This document shows, in pieces, positions 18,314 through 26,089 of a DNA stretch of 64,000 nt. The first letter of the stretch is position 1; each line of letters starts with the position of its first letter. The position numbers and the translations under genes are program-made. The stretch comes from DATMXT01 sp963662765 (GTDB lineage Bacteria; Bacillota; Clostridia; Oscillospirales; Feifaniaceae): assembly GCA_963662765.2 (NCBI GenBank), contig CAXXUP010000004.1, forward strand, positions 223,704 to 287,703, written 5' to 3'. The notes beneath the pieces were generated by a model, which did not search any database, was not told where the DNA came from, and worked only from the letters and a program-made list of their open reading frames with translations.

Positions 18314-18790
18314 TCAACCGTTTTTTATCTGCTCGGCAAAGCGGTTGATGTTATCCTCGGCAATGTTTGTCTGACTTTTATCCGTGCCGGTTATTTTTTT
18401 CATGACAGTCTTTTCGAAGAAGTTCATTTTTTCGAAATTACATTCCCCCCCGAAGTTCTCCTTTACTGCGGCCGCGGCCAACAGTTCTTCCGGGAAAGAA
18501 GTGCCGAGCTGTTTGGCGGTATCTTCTTCTTTGGCCATTCCGCATATGAAAAGACCAAGCCGTTTCTTCTGGAGGATGTCGAGGTTTTCAGCGCAGAAAA
18601 GTTCGACGGGTTTGCGAATTTTCCCCGCATAAATCGAGCCGCCGATGACGACCGTATCATAGTCCGCCAGACTTGGATGATTGATGCTCAAGTCACAGAT
18701 ATCGACTTCTCCGTCCAGCTTTTTTGCGAGAATATCGGCACATTTCCTTGTAAAACCGTACTTGCTTGCGTATGTAATTAAAGTGCGCAT
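18314..18790 (-). CDS. flavodoxin-domain protein
   Basis: 158 residues. The N-terminus LITYASKYGFTRKCA is the FMN phosphate-binding loop of flavodoxins (T/S-x-T/S-x-x-T pattern). DYDTVVIGGSIYAGKIRKPV and LGLFICGMAKEED match the second and third FMN-contact regions of the HemG/flavodoxin-like group. It is last in a three-gene minus operon (TetR, FMN-binding protein, flavodoxin), 15 bp after the FMN-binding gene, so it probably passes electrons together with that protein. Protoporphyrinogen oxidase (HemG) activity is possible by fold but has no support from neighbours. Confidence 0.8.
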   Translation of the reverse strand: MRTLITYASKYGFTRKCADILAKKLDGEVDICDLSINHPSLADYDTVVIGGSIYAGKIRKPVELFCAENLDILQKKRLGLFICGMAKEEDTAKQLGTSFPEELLAAAAVKENFGGECNFEKMNFFEKTVMKKITGTDKSQTNIAEDNINRFAEQIKNG

Positions 18791-18805
18791 TTTTTCCTCC
18801 GACGA

Positions 18806-19192
18806 TTACTTCGTCAACGCGTTTTCAATTGATTTCAGATATGCCTTGCTTGTCACCGTGGCGTCGGTTACTACATCGACCGTCGTGTTCTGGGCCTCGA
18901 CGACCCGGCTGAAAATCTCATCGGAGACCTCTTTTGACGCAAAGCGGACATCTTTCATCACTTCAATATCCGAAATTTTTCCCTCGTGTATCGTGACGGC
19001 CACTTCGTTGGACCATCTTCCCGCCGTGTACGCCCCATTGTATGTGCCGTCACTCAGCGAAGTAGGGGCTACGGCGGAAATTTCGACTTTGCTTCCCGCG
19101 TCAAGTCCCCGGGAGATGTAGATGATCCCGCCGCCGCCGATGATGACAATCACGGCAAATAAGATGAGTATGATTTTTAGTGCTTTTTTCAT
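18806..19192 (-). CDS. membrane-anchored FMN-binding domain protein
   Basis: 128 residues. Residues ~5-27 are a membrane anchor (ALKIILILFAVIVIIGGGG). The rest is an FMN-binding domain of the NqrC/RnfG type: LSDGTYNGAY, a strand pair, then VDVVTDATVTSKAYL near the C-terminus. The S/T-x-A-T-x-T/S part of that stretch is where such proteins carry covalently attached FMN. The domain faces outward. Its start codon overlaps the TetR stop (ATGA), and flavodoxin follows 15 bp later. Inference: an extracytoplasmic flavin carrier in a small electron-transfer operon. Confidence 0.82.
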   Translation of the reverse strand: MKKALKIILILFAVIVIIGGGGIIYISRGLDAGSKVEISAVAPTSLSDGTYNGAYTAGRWSNEVAVTIHEGKISDIEVMKDVRFASKEVSDEIFSRVVEAQNTTVDVVTDATVTSKAYLKSIENALTK

Positions 19193-19806
19193 GTTTTATC
19201 CTCTCTCTCGTATTGAATTGTAGTTTTATTCTCGATGACGGCCAGACCTTTTATCGTAAAATCCGTGAGATACTCGACAAGCTGAGGAAAATACTGCAGC
19301 CCGATCTCCTCCTTGTGGGTTTCAATCGTGAGGATAGCTGTGAAAATAGCCATAATCATGCCGCGGTCGATATCGCTGCGCATTTTCCCCTGGACCTGCC
19401 ATTCGGAGACAATTTCCAGAAAATCGTTATATAGAAAATCGAGCCGTTCCAGCCCATTTTCCTCACGGTATCGCTGCTCGATTTTGCCGAACACCTCCTT
19501 ATTATACCATTCTCTCAGAATGGGGTTTGATTTCATGCCAGCAAGGTTGTGCTGCATTAGCTCACTGATTACGTTGAACGGGTCCTGCTCAAAGTTGAGC
19601 GTCTGTATGATGTTCTTTTTCAGCTTATCATTCTCGTCCAAATAGATTGCCATAAACAGGGCCTCTTTAGAAGAGTAGTAGTTGTAGAATGTGCCCGTCC
19701 CGATTCCCGCAGCTTTTGTGATATCGGAAACGCCGGTGGCCTTAAACCCTTTTGCACCAAAAAGCTCCCTTGCGTGAACATACAATTCTGTCCTTATATC
19801 TTTCAA
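19189..19806 (-). CDS. TetR/AcrR-family regulator of the flavoprotein operon
   Basis: The likely start is the TTG at 19806 (LKDIRTELYV), which has AAGGAAG nine bases upstream, giving 205 residues; an ATG at 19881 would add 25 residues that look non-coding. The helix-turn-helix ATGVSDITKAAGIGTGTFYNYY is clear. The stop overlaps the ATG of the FMN-binding gene by four bases, so the three genes are translationally linked and the regulator probably controls its own operon. Confidence 0.82.
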   Translation of the reverse strand: MKDIRTELYVHARELFGAKGFKATGVSDITKAAGIGTGTFYNYYSSKEALFMAIYLDENDKLKKNIIQTLNFEQDPFNVISELMQHNLAGMKSNPILREWYNKEVFGKIEQRYREENGLERLDFLYNDFLEIVSEWQVQGKMRSDIDRGMIMAIFTAILTIETHKEEIGLQYFPQLVEYLTDFTIKGLAVIENKTTIQYEREDKT

Positions 19807-19881
19807 TAAAAAACACTTCCTTATGAAATAAAACGCACAATATGAATGAATATTTTTTTGTTCATTCGCATTAAACCACAA

Positions 19882-20325
19882 AGTGTTATTTTCGTCAAGA
19901 CTTTGGTGACAATTTTGTTATGCTTCAATTTAGGTGATAATAACGCACAAAATGACTTTGCTGCCTATCCCTTGTGTTTCGCCCGGACCCTCCGCCACCA
20001 CCTACGTGATCGCGCCGTCCAAGCCCCTGCCCATGAACTGACGGACGAGGAAGCGGCTACGCTGGCAATGAAGGCGAAGCCAGCTTGAACAGCCTGCGCC
20101 TTTTGGCATTTCCGCCCCCGGCGATGTGGTTATTCCGTTTGATAAAATCAACGAGATTTTACCTGAAAAACACAGAACAGATAAGGGTAGATAGCAAAAC
20201 TTCGGGCCAATTTGGCCCGAAGTCATTTTACTTGGATTATTGGATAATTGTCAGCGCATAAATTAGAATTTGTCAGTATCCATTCAGCTCATAATGGATG
20301 CCTTCCAACGCCGCCCGATTTCTTC
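19882..20325. other. intergenic stretch without an intact gene
   Basis: No convincing complete gene. On the plus strand 20105-20194 encodes a protein-like C-terminal scrap (APGDVVIPFDKINEILPEKH, then RTDKGR and a stop) with no start, suggesting a decayed gene. A 10-bp inverted repeat follows at 20199-20223. Confidence 0.4.
20199..20223. terminator. terminator-like hairpin
   Basis: ACTTCGGGCC at 20199-20208 pairs perfectly with GGCCCGAAGT at 20214-20223, loop AATTT. The plus strand continues CATTTTAC and the minus strand has GTTTTGC. It may end the remnant on the plus side or the QueG-like transcript on the minus side (about 100 bp after its stop). Confidence 0.5.
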
Positions 20326-21192
20326 TTAAACGGCTATGTTCCGTTTAAATGTCTTATAAGGCAATTTATAACCGATCATCAAAGGGGCAAGTTCCCTCTC
20401 ATACGTTTCCTCGTCCATACATTTAAGGTGGACTAACCGCATAATGCAATCAAGCTTGTCAGGATCAAAAGATTTTCCATAGGGGGTAACTAACGGAGCC
20501 TTTATGTGCTTTTGATTCCATGGGCAAGCATTTTGACAAATATCGCATTCAAAAAAATAACCGCGCATGTCAGTACCCGGCATGACATTTAAATCGTAAT
20601 GATCCAGTATGTCTGAAAGGCATTTGCTTTTGTTTAGCTGTTGTGGAATCTCAATTGCTTTTGCAGGACAGACGTCCATACATTTCATACAACTTCCGCA
20701 CATATTTTTCATTATTGGATAATTCTCACCGATATCTGCATCAGTTAAAATGGCGCCGAGAGCCATAAAAGATCCATACTTATTATTAATCAACAAAGAG
20801 TTCTTTCCAATCCAGCCAAGGCCGGCTTTTACTGCTGAGCCTTTTAAAGGTATTGCTTTCTCATCGCTTTCACCATCCATAATGATGGCTTCATACCCAC
20901 AGGAGATCAAGTATTCTTTGATAGGTTCCAAGGGCCTGACTATATTCGCATAATATCCGGCAAGCACCAGTCTACTCATTCGTCCATATTCAGGAGAGCT
21001 GTTTGTCACAAAACCTCCAATATAGATACAGGCAATGATGACCGTTTTTGCATTTGGCATGATATCAGTTGGCTGCCTCCCAACAAATTTGCGCTCATTG
21101 CCAATATACGCTTCCGTTAAACATTCAGAATTGATGAATCTTAACTCATCAATGTATCCGGATTTTGATAGCTCAATAATCTCATTCCTCAT
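20326..21192 (-). CDS. QueG-like double-[4Fe-4S] protein
   Basis: 288 residues, shorter than typical epoxyqueuosine reductase. The N-terminal half matches the DUF1730/QueG domain (KTVIIACIYI, KGSAVKAGLGWIGKNSLLI, YGSFMALGAILTD). The C-terminal half has two four-cysteine motifs, CGSCMKCMDVCP and CDICQNACPW, for two [4Fe-4S] clusters. True QueG reduces epoxyqueuosine in tRNA using cobalamin. Clostridia carry several paralogues of unknown substrate, and no other queuosine genes are near, so a general reductase label is safer. It stands alone between an intergenic stretch and the tRNA-Ser genes. The extreme C-terminus lacks the HEAT-repeat tail of long QueG forms. Confidence 0.75.
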   Translation of the reverse strand: MRNEIIELSKSGYIDELRFINSECLTEAYIGNERKFVGRQPTDIMPNAKTVIIACIYIGGFVTNSSPEYGRMSRLVLAGYYANIVRPLEPIKEYLISCGYEAIIMDGESDEKAIPLKGSAVKAGLGWIGKNSLLINNKYGSFMALGAILTDADIGENYPIMKNMCGSCMKCMDVCPAKAIEIPQQLNKSKCLSDILDHYDLNVMPGTDMRGYFFECDICQNACPWNQKHIKAPLVTPYGKSFDPDKLDCIMRLVHLKCMDEETYERELAPLMIGYKLPYKTFKRNIAV

Positions 21193-21404
21193 AAAATTCT
21201 CCTGAATGTCTCCGATATAGTATTTAAGAAATATTAATTATCCACAGTTCAAATCCCTAGTTATCTGTGAGCAATTTCGCTAAGACTAAGTAAATCATAC
21301 TGGCACGTAAGCATATTGTCAATATATACCAAGAAGGGATGGAGACTTATTATGCGCAACAAGGACAACACGGATTCGAATATGGTATATAAGGTGGGTA
21401 TTCT

Positions 21405-21445
21405 AAAAGAAAAAGCCTTGCAACTTTTAGAGCTGCAAGGCTTTT
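21405..21445 (-). terminator. terminator after the tRNA-Ser pair
   Basis: Perfect 12-bp stem AAAAGCCTTGCA/TGCAAGGCTTTT (21411-21445) followed on the minus strand by a T-rich tail, directly after the tRNA-Ser(GCU) gene. Confidence 0.75.
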
Positions 21446-21452
21446 CTTATGG

Positions 21453-21541
21453 CGGAGAAGGAGGGATTTGAACCCTCGCGCCGGTTTCCCGACCTACACC
21501 CTTAGCAGGGGCGCCTCTTCGGCCAACTTGAGTACTTCTCC
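21453..21541 (-). tRNA. tRNA-Ser (anticodon GCU)
   Basis: The reverse complement folds as a class II tRNA of 89 nt: acceptor stem GGAGAAG/CTTCTCC, D-loop with GCCGAAGAGG, anticodon loop CTGCTAA giving GCU, long variable arm, and a T-arm with GGTTCAAATCC. The CCA end is not encoded. It is downstream of the second tRNA-Ser in the same transcript direction. Confidence 0.93.
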
Positions 21542-21572
21542 ATGGTCGAATCGCTTTATTCGGGAGATGTGG

Positions 21573-21656
21573 CGGAGAGAGTGGGATTCGAACCCACGGC
21601 CCTTTCGGGTCACCGGTTTTCAAGACCGGCTCCTTAAACCGCTCGGACATCTCTCC
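21573..21656 (-). tRNA. tRNA-Ser (anticodon UGA)
   Basis: The reverse complement gives acceptor stem GGAGAGA/TCTCTCC, an anticodon stem-loop with CTTGAAA (UGA), a variable arm CCCGAAAGGG and a T-arm with GGTTCGAATCC; 84 nt. The CCA end is not encoded. It lies 31 bp upstream of the tRNA-Ser(GCU), probably in one transcript ending at the 21411 terminator. Confidence 0.93.
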
Positions 21657-21783
21657 AAGGCCTGATAAGTATACCATGTGCCTTTCGTTTTGTCAATTGC
21701 AATCGAGTCGATATCATGGTATACTGTTCAGGGCAAAAACAGCCGCGAAAGCCAAAATCGGTCGGAATACAGGAGGAGAGCAC

Positions 21784-22269
21784 ATGAACCCAAAGGTTAA
21801 GTTTACAATGGCGTCGGGCGACACGCTGACGGCGGAACTCTATCCCGACATCGCGCCCATATCGGTGGAAAATTTTCTCAAGCTGGTGGATGCCGGCTTT
21901 TATAACGGGCTGACCTTTCACCGTGTCATTCCGGGATTTATGATTCAGGGCGGCTGTCCCAAGGGCGACGGCACCGGCGGACCCGGATGGCAAATCAAAG
22001 GTGAATTTTCAAAAAATGGTGTAGCCAACAGTCTGAAACATGACCGCGGCGTGCTTTCAATGGCGCGGGCGGCAAGCCCTGACTCGGCCGGCAGTCAGTT
22101 TTTCATCATGCATAAAGTGTCCCCCCACCTCGACGGATCGTATGCGGCTTTCGGCAAAGTGATTGACGGCGAGGACGTCATAGACAAAATCGCCTATGCC
22201 GAAACGGACTACAGCGACCGTCCCAAGAAGCCTATCGTCATCCAGAGCGTTGAGCGGATGACGGAATAA
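21784..22269 (+). CDS. cyclophilin-type peptidyl-prolyl cis-trans isomerase
   Basis: 161 residues from the ATG at 21784, preceded by AGGAGGAG. The catalytic cyclophilin block FHRVIPGFMIQGG is at about 44-56, followed by GSQFFIMH and a loop ending HLDGSYAAFGKVIDG, all typical. There is no signal peptide, so it is cytoplasmic and acts on Xaa-Pro bonds during folding. It is a single gene, divergent from the tRNA pair and ending at a terminator. Confidence 0.92.
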   Translation: MNPKVKFTMASGDTLTAELYPDIAPISVENFLKLVDAGFYNGLTFHRVIPGFMIQGGCPKGDGTGGPGWQIKGEFSKNGVANSLKHDRGVLSMARAASPDSAGSQFFIMHKVSPHLDGSYAAFGKVIDGEDVIDKIAYAETDYSDRPKKPIVIQSVERMTE

Positions 22270-22307
22270 TACAGGGGCATTCAGAGAGTCCTGCGCTCAA
22301 GTCTAAT

Positions 22308-22334
22308 CCGGCAAGTATAAGATTTGCCGGTTTT
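22308..22334 (+). terminator. terminator after cyclophilin gene
   Basis: CCGGCAA at 22308-22314 pairs with TTGCCGG at 22324-22330, then TTTT. Confidence 0.6.
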
Positions 22335-22406
22335 GGTTGACGCAAAGCGGCGTATCTCCACGACATGCGAAGAGATTTATAGAATAGCTATTCTTTGTCT
22401 ATTTGC

Positions 22407-22443
22407 GCCCCGGTCCGGCCAACAGCCGGACCGGGGCGTTTTT
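22407..22443 (+). terminator. second strong terminator
   Basis: A perfect 13-bp stem GCCCCGGTCCGGC/GCCGGACCGGGGC (22407-22437) followed by CG and five T. No gene lies between it and the previous terminator, so it is a backup. From here to the promoter at 22832 nothing else was recognised; the short minus-strand frames there look like chance. Confidence 0.75.
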
Positions 22444-22831
22444 GCACATAATCCGTGTGATTAAATATTGAAATATGCGCAGGTATCCGAGAAAAATGCA
22501 CCTTTGTGGCGGCCGTTTGAAAGCTTATCTCGGAAGGATTAAAATAATTAGGACTACTCCGAAAATTCAAAGCCGATTCCTGCTTTTTGAAAGAGGGCAT
22601 TTTGGCTTATGCATGCCAATTTGGACATGTTGACAAAAAATTGACGCCGTCTTTCATTTTCATTGGGCAAGAGGCACAAGTAAAGCATAGTTATTCGATG
22701 GTTTGAGTGAATATCAAAGAATATTTGTGTATAAACGCTAACAAACAAAGAAATTCAGAGAATTAACGGTGTTTAATCTAGTTAATCACGATATTCGCCA
22801 GATTTAAGATAAATTCAAATGATTATGATAA

Positions 22832-22859
22832 TTGATTAAACATAAATATGCATTATAAT
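22832..22859 (+). promoter_or_regulatory. sigma-A promoter of the amino-acid ABC operon
   Basis: TTGATT (22832-22837) and a perfect TATAAT (22854-22859) with a 16-bp spacer, in AT-rich DNA 46 bp before the first gene of the operon. Confidence 0.75.
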
Positions 22860-22904
22860 GATAACACATTCAAACAACCGAGAAATACGAGGGGGATTAC
22901 CAAT

Positions 22905-23741
22905 ATGAAAAAGTACTTTGCCATTCTTCTGGCTGCCATTCTGGTTTTGTCACTGTTTGCCGGATGTGCCAAGAAAGAAGAACCCGCGACCACCGCGCCG
23001 GCCAACAAGCTCGAGGCCATCCAGCAGGCCGGCAAAATTGTCATGTGTACCAGCCCAGACTACGCTCCCTATGAATTCGAAGACCTCTCAAAGAAAGATC
23101 AGGAACAATATGTTGGCTCCGACATCGAGCTTGGCAAGTACATCGCCGAGCAGCTCGGCGTAGAGCTCGAGATCAAGGCCATGGATTTCGCAACCTGCCT
23201 CGAAGCCATCACGCAGGGCACCGTGGATATGGGCATCACAGGCCTCGCATATAAGGAAGACAGAGCACAGACCATGCAGCTTGTCGGACCCTACAACCTT
23301 GAAAACGACAGCTACCAAGGCGCTCTCATCAAGAAGGACTCCGGTATCAACAAAATTGAGGATATCAAAGGCAAGAAGATTGGCGCCCAGTCCGGTTCTC
23401 TGCAGTATTCCTACGCGGAGACCTACGGCGGCGAGGATGCTGAAATAACCCCGATCACCGATTTGGCGCTGGGTGTCATGATGCTGGAAGAGGGCAAGAT
23501 CGATGTGCTGATTATCGCTTCCTCCGTTGGTGAAGGCTACGCGGAAAACTATGACGACATCACGATGAGCGAAATCCGCTTCCCCAACACCGAGGGTACC
23601 TTTGTCGGTGTCACGAACGGTGAGACCGAACTTGCCGAGGCCATTCAGAAAATTGTAGACGAGGCCGAGTCCTCCGGCAAATGCGCGCAGTGGCTGGCTG
23701 ATGCAAAGGCGCTGGCCACATCCCTTGGCATTGATCAGTAA
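22905..23741 (+). CDS. ABC transporter substrate-binding lipoprotein (polar amino acid type), copy 1
   Basis: 278 residues from the ATG at 22905 (GAGGGGG upstream). Residues 1-21 form a lipoprotein signal with lipobox LFAGC, so Cys21 is the lipidated residue. The mature part is a family-3 periplasmic-binding fold: CTSPDYAPYEF at the start, DIELGKYIAEQLGVEL, then the hinge KIGAQSGSLQYSYAETYGG. These bind amino acids outside the membrane and deliver them to the permease. A close paralogue follows 75 bp downstream, then permease and ATPase, so two receptors appear to share one importer. Ligand specificity cannot be read safely. Confidence 0.9.
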   Translation: MKKYFAILLAAILVLSLFAGCAKKEEPATTAPANKLEAIQQAGKIVMCTSPDYAPYEFEDLSKKDQEQYVGSDIELGKYIAEQLGVELEIKAMDFATCLEAITQGTVDMGITGLAYKEDRAQTMQLVGPYNLENDSYQGALIKKDSGINKIEDIKGKKIGAQSGSLQYSYAETYGGEDAEITPITDLALGVMMLEEGKIDVLIIASSVGEGYAENYDDITMSEIRFPNTEGTFVGVTNGETELAEAIQKIVDEAESSGKCAQWLADAKALATSLGIDQ

Positions 23742-23769
23742 GATATAAAAAATATCTCTAAATAATTAC

Positions 23770-23795
23770 CCGCCTGCCGGGCCACCGGCAGGCGG
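23770..23795 (+). other. intercistronic stem-loop between the two binding-protein genes
   Basis: Perfect 11-bp stem CCGCCTGCCGG/CCGGCAGGCGG with a GCCA loop and no T-run. Such hairpins often protect the binding-protein mRNA and raise its level over downstream genes. Confidence 0.55.
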
Positions 23796-23815
23796 TTCAT
23801 TCGGAGGAAGCAAAC

Positions 23816-24652
23816 ATGAAAAAACTTACACTCGCCATCGCCGGCGCAATTTTACTCGGAATTGCCGGATGCGCCCAGCAGCAGACGCCGGCACCGGAGC
23901 CCGAGCCCGCAAACCGGCTGGAATCCATCCAGCAGGCGGGCAAACTGACCATCTGCACCAGCCCCGACTACGCCCCCTATGAATTCATGGATCTAAACGC
24001 CAAGGAGGGCGAGCAGGTCGCCGGCGCGGACATTGAGCTTGCGAAATACATCGCCGAGGGACTCGGCGTGGAACTAGAAATCAAGTCGATGGACTTCAAC
24101 ACCTGCCTTGAGGCGGTCACCGGCGGCACCGTCGACCTCGGCATATCGGGATTCTCCTACGCGGACGACCGGGCCGAGGCGGCACTGCTCGCCGGTCCCT
24201 ATTGCATGACCTCGCTTGACCATCAGGGCTGCCTGCTGGTGAAGAAGGACGCAGACATCAAGACGCTCGAGGACCTCAAGGGTAAAAAAATCGCAGCCCA
24301 GTCGGGCTCTTTGCAGCACGAGTACATGACCAAGTACGCCCCTGACTCCGAGCAGCAGACGATCACAAGTCTGGCCGACGGTGTCATGATGGTCAACGAA
24401 GGCAAGATTGACGCCCTGTGCATCTCCGAAGTGACCGGCACCCAGTATGCCAAGAACTACGACAACCTCATGCTGGCCGAGCTGCGGTTCGCCACCGAGG
24501 ATGGGTATTATGTTCTGGTCGGCAAGGACGAACAGGAACTCTACGACGCCGTGCAGCCGCTCATTGAGAAAGCGGAGGCCGACGGACTGTATGAGGAGTG
24601 GCTTGCGGCGGCGACCGAAAAGGCCGATTCGCTCGGTATCGCAATGGACTGA
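23816..24652 (+). CDS. ABC transporter substrate-binding lipoprotein (polar amino acid type), copy 2
   Basis: 278 residues, same length as copy 1. The lipobox IAGC puts the lipidated residue at Cys19, followed by a Pro/Glu linker. The fold landmarks are shared with copy 1: CTSPDYAPYEFMDL, DIELAKYIAEGLGVELEIKS, KIAAQSGSLQHEYMTKYA. Sequence differences concentrate in the pocket-lining stretches (CMTSLDHQG here against NLENDSYQG in copy 1), which suggests a different amino-acid preference. It lies 45 bp before the permease gene in one operon. Confidence 0.9.
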   Translation: MKKLTLAIAGAILLGIAGCAQQQTPAPEPEPANRLESIQQAGKLTICTSPDYAPYEFMDLNAKEGEQVAGADIELAKYIAEGLGVELEIKSMDFNTCLEAVTGGTVDLGISGFSYADDRAEAALLAGPYCMTSLDHQGCLLVKKDADIKTLEDLKGKKIAAQSGSLQHEYMTKYAPDSEQQTITSLADGVMMVNEGKIDALCISEVTGTQYAKNYDNLMLAELRFATEDGYYVLVGKDEQELYDAVQPLIEKAEADGLYEEWLAAATEKADSLGIAMD

Positions 24653-24697
24653 CAGGCTGCTCACAGTGCCCTTAAATAAGATTTTGTAGGTGAAACA

Positions 24698-25360
24698 ATG
24701 TTTGAAACCATCGCCAAGCTGTTGCAGCGGTATGGGCATCTCTTCCTGGGCGGCCTTGTCAAAACGCTGGAGTATTCGGCCATATCGGTCTGCTTCGGTG
24801 TCATACTCGGTTCCCTGATTTGCCTGATGCGGATGTCGAAGATTAAGCCTCTAAGCTTTCTCTGCTCGGCATTCATCGAGGTCATCCGCGGAACGCCTAT
24901 CCTACTTCAGCTCTATTTCTTCTATTTTGCCCTGCCCAAAATTCTTCCCTTCGAGCTGACCGACACCCAGAGCATCGTCGCGGCGCTGGTCATCAACTGC
25001 TCCGCCTACATATCGGAGCTGATTCGGGCAGGCATTCAGGCGGTAGACCCCGGGCAATCCGAGGCCGCCCGCAGCCTTGGACTCTCTCCAACACAGACAA
25101 TGAAAAAAGTCGTACTGCCGCAGGCCGTCAAGAACATCCTTCCGGCACTCGGCAACGAGTTCATCATGGAGATTAAGCAGACATCGCTTGCCGCCACCTT
25201 CTTTTTGGGCGAGCTCATGACGGTCAGCCGCAGCATCACGGCTGCGACTTTTCTGTCCATCGAGCCGCTCATCATCGCCGGCACCATCTATTTCTGCCTG
25301 ACCTTCACGCTCTCCAAGGTTGTCGGATTCTACGAAAAGAAGGTGCATGCCGGTGATTAA
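24698..25360 (+). CDS. amino acid ABC transporter permease (HisM/GlnP type)
   Basis: 220 residues with about five membrane helices. It begins with an amphipathic helix and a TLEYSAISVCFGVILGSLIC segment. EAARSLGLSPTQTMKKVVLP is the EAA loop that contacts the ATPase, and EVIRGTPILLQLYF is the family motif. Usually two such subunits, here presumably a homodimer, form the channel. The gene lies between the binding proteins and the ATPase and overlaps the ATPase start by 14 bp. Confidence 0.92.
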   Translation: MFETIAKLLQRYGHLFLGGLVKTLEYSAISVCFGVILGSLICLMRMSKIKPLSFLCSAFIEVIRGTPILLQLYFFYFALPKILPFELTDTQSIVAALVINCSAYISELIRAGIQAVDPGQSEAARSLGLSPTQTMKKVVLPQAVKNILPALGNEFIMEIKQTSLAATFFLGELMTVSRSITAATFLSIEPLIIAGTIYFCLTFTLSKVVGFYEKKVHAGD

Positions 25361-26078
25361 AACCATTGACCTGTGCAAAGACTTCGGTGCTCTCAAGGTG
25401 CTTAAAAGCATCAATGAGGAGGTCACCCGCGGCGAGGTCGTCTCGATCATCGGACCGTCGGGCTCCGGCAAGTCCACTTTCCTGCGATGCCTCAACCTGC
25501 TCGAACAGCCGACCAGCGGCAAGATTATCTTCGAAGGGGTCGACATCACCGACAAAAAGGTGAATGTCGACATCCACCGCCAGAAGATGGGCATGGTTTT
25601 CCAGAACTTCAACGTATTCCCGCACCTGACGGTGCTGGATAACATCACGCTTGCGCCTGTGACACTCTCCAGAAAGTCCAAGGCCGAAGCAATCGAACAG
25701 GCACGGGCACTGCTTGACCGGGTGGGGCTGCTCGAAAAAGCGCCGGAATACCCAAACCGCCTATCAGGCGGTCAAAAGCAGCGGCTTGCCATCGTGCGCG
25801 CCCTTGCCATGGAACCCGATGTCATGCTCTTTGATGAGCCGACTTCAGCCCTCGATCCCGAAATGGTCGGGGAGGTGCTGGCAGTCATCCGGCAGCTCGT
25901 CGTAGGAGGTATGACGACGGTCATCGTCACCCACGAGATGGGCTTTGCCCGTGAAGTGTCCGACCGCGTCCTCTTCATGGACGGGGGCATCATCGCCGAA
26001 CAGGGTACGCCGGAGGCAATTTTCGGACATCCGCAAAACCCCCGCACCATTGAGTTCTTAAGTAAAGTATTGTATTAG
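25347..26078 (+). CDS. amino acid ABC transporter ATP-binding protein (GlnQ type)
   Basis: 243 residues from the ATG at 25347 (MPVIKTIDL), with AAGAAGG upstream; a longer in-frame start at 25320 is inside the permease gene and unlikely. It has all ATPase motifs: Walker A GPSGSGKST, Q-loop VFQNFNVFPHLTVLDN, signature LSGGQKQR, Walker B VMLFDEPTSALDPE, and H-loop VTHEMGFA. It powers import by the permease with which it overlaps. Confidence 0.94.
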   Translation: MPVIKTIDLCKDFGALKVLKSINEEVTRGEVVSIIGPSGSGKSTFLRCLNLLEQPTSGKIIFEGVDITDKKVNVDIHRQKMGMVFQNFNVFPHLTVLDNITLAPVTLSRKSKAEAIEQARALLDRVGLLEKAPEYPNRLSGGQKQRLAIVRALAMEPDVMLFDEPTSALDPEMVGEVLAVIRQLVVGGMTTVIVTHEMGFAREVSDRVLFMDGGIIAEQGTPEAIFGHPQNPRTIEFLSKVLY

Positions 26079-26089
26079 AAGGAGCCGAC

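Noticed and set aside
22388..22748. Short minus-strand frames before the ABC operon
   Set aside because: AT-rich promoter/leader DNA with no ribosome site; one frame crosses a strong terminator.
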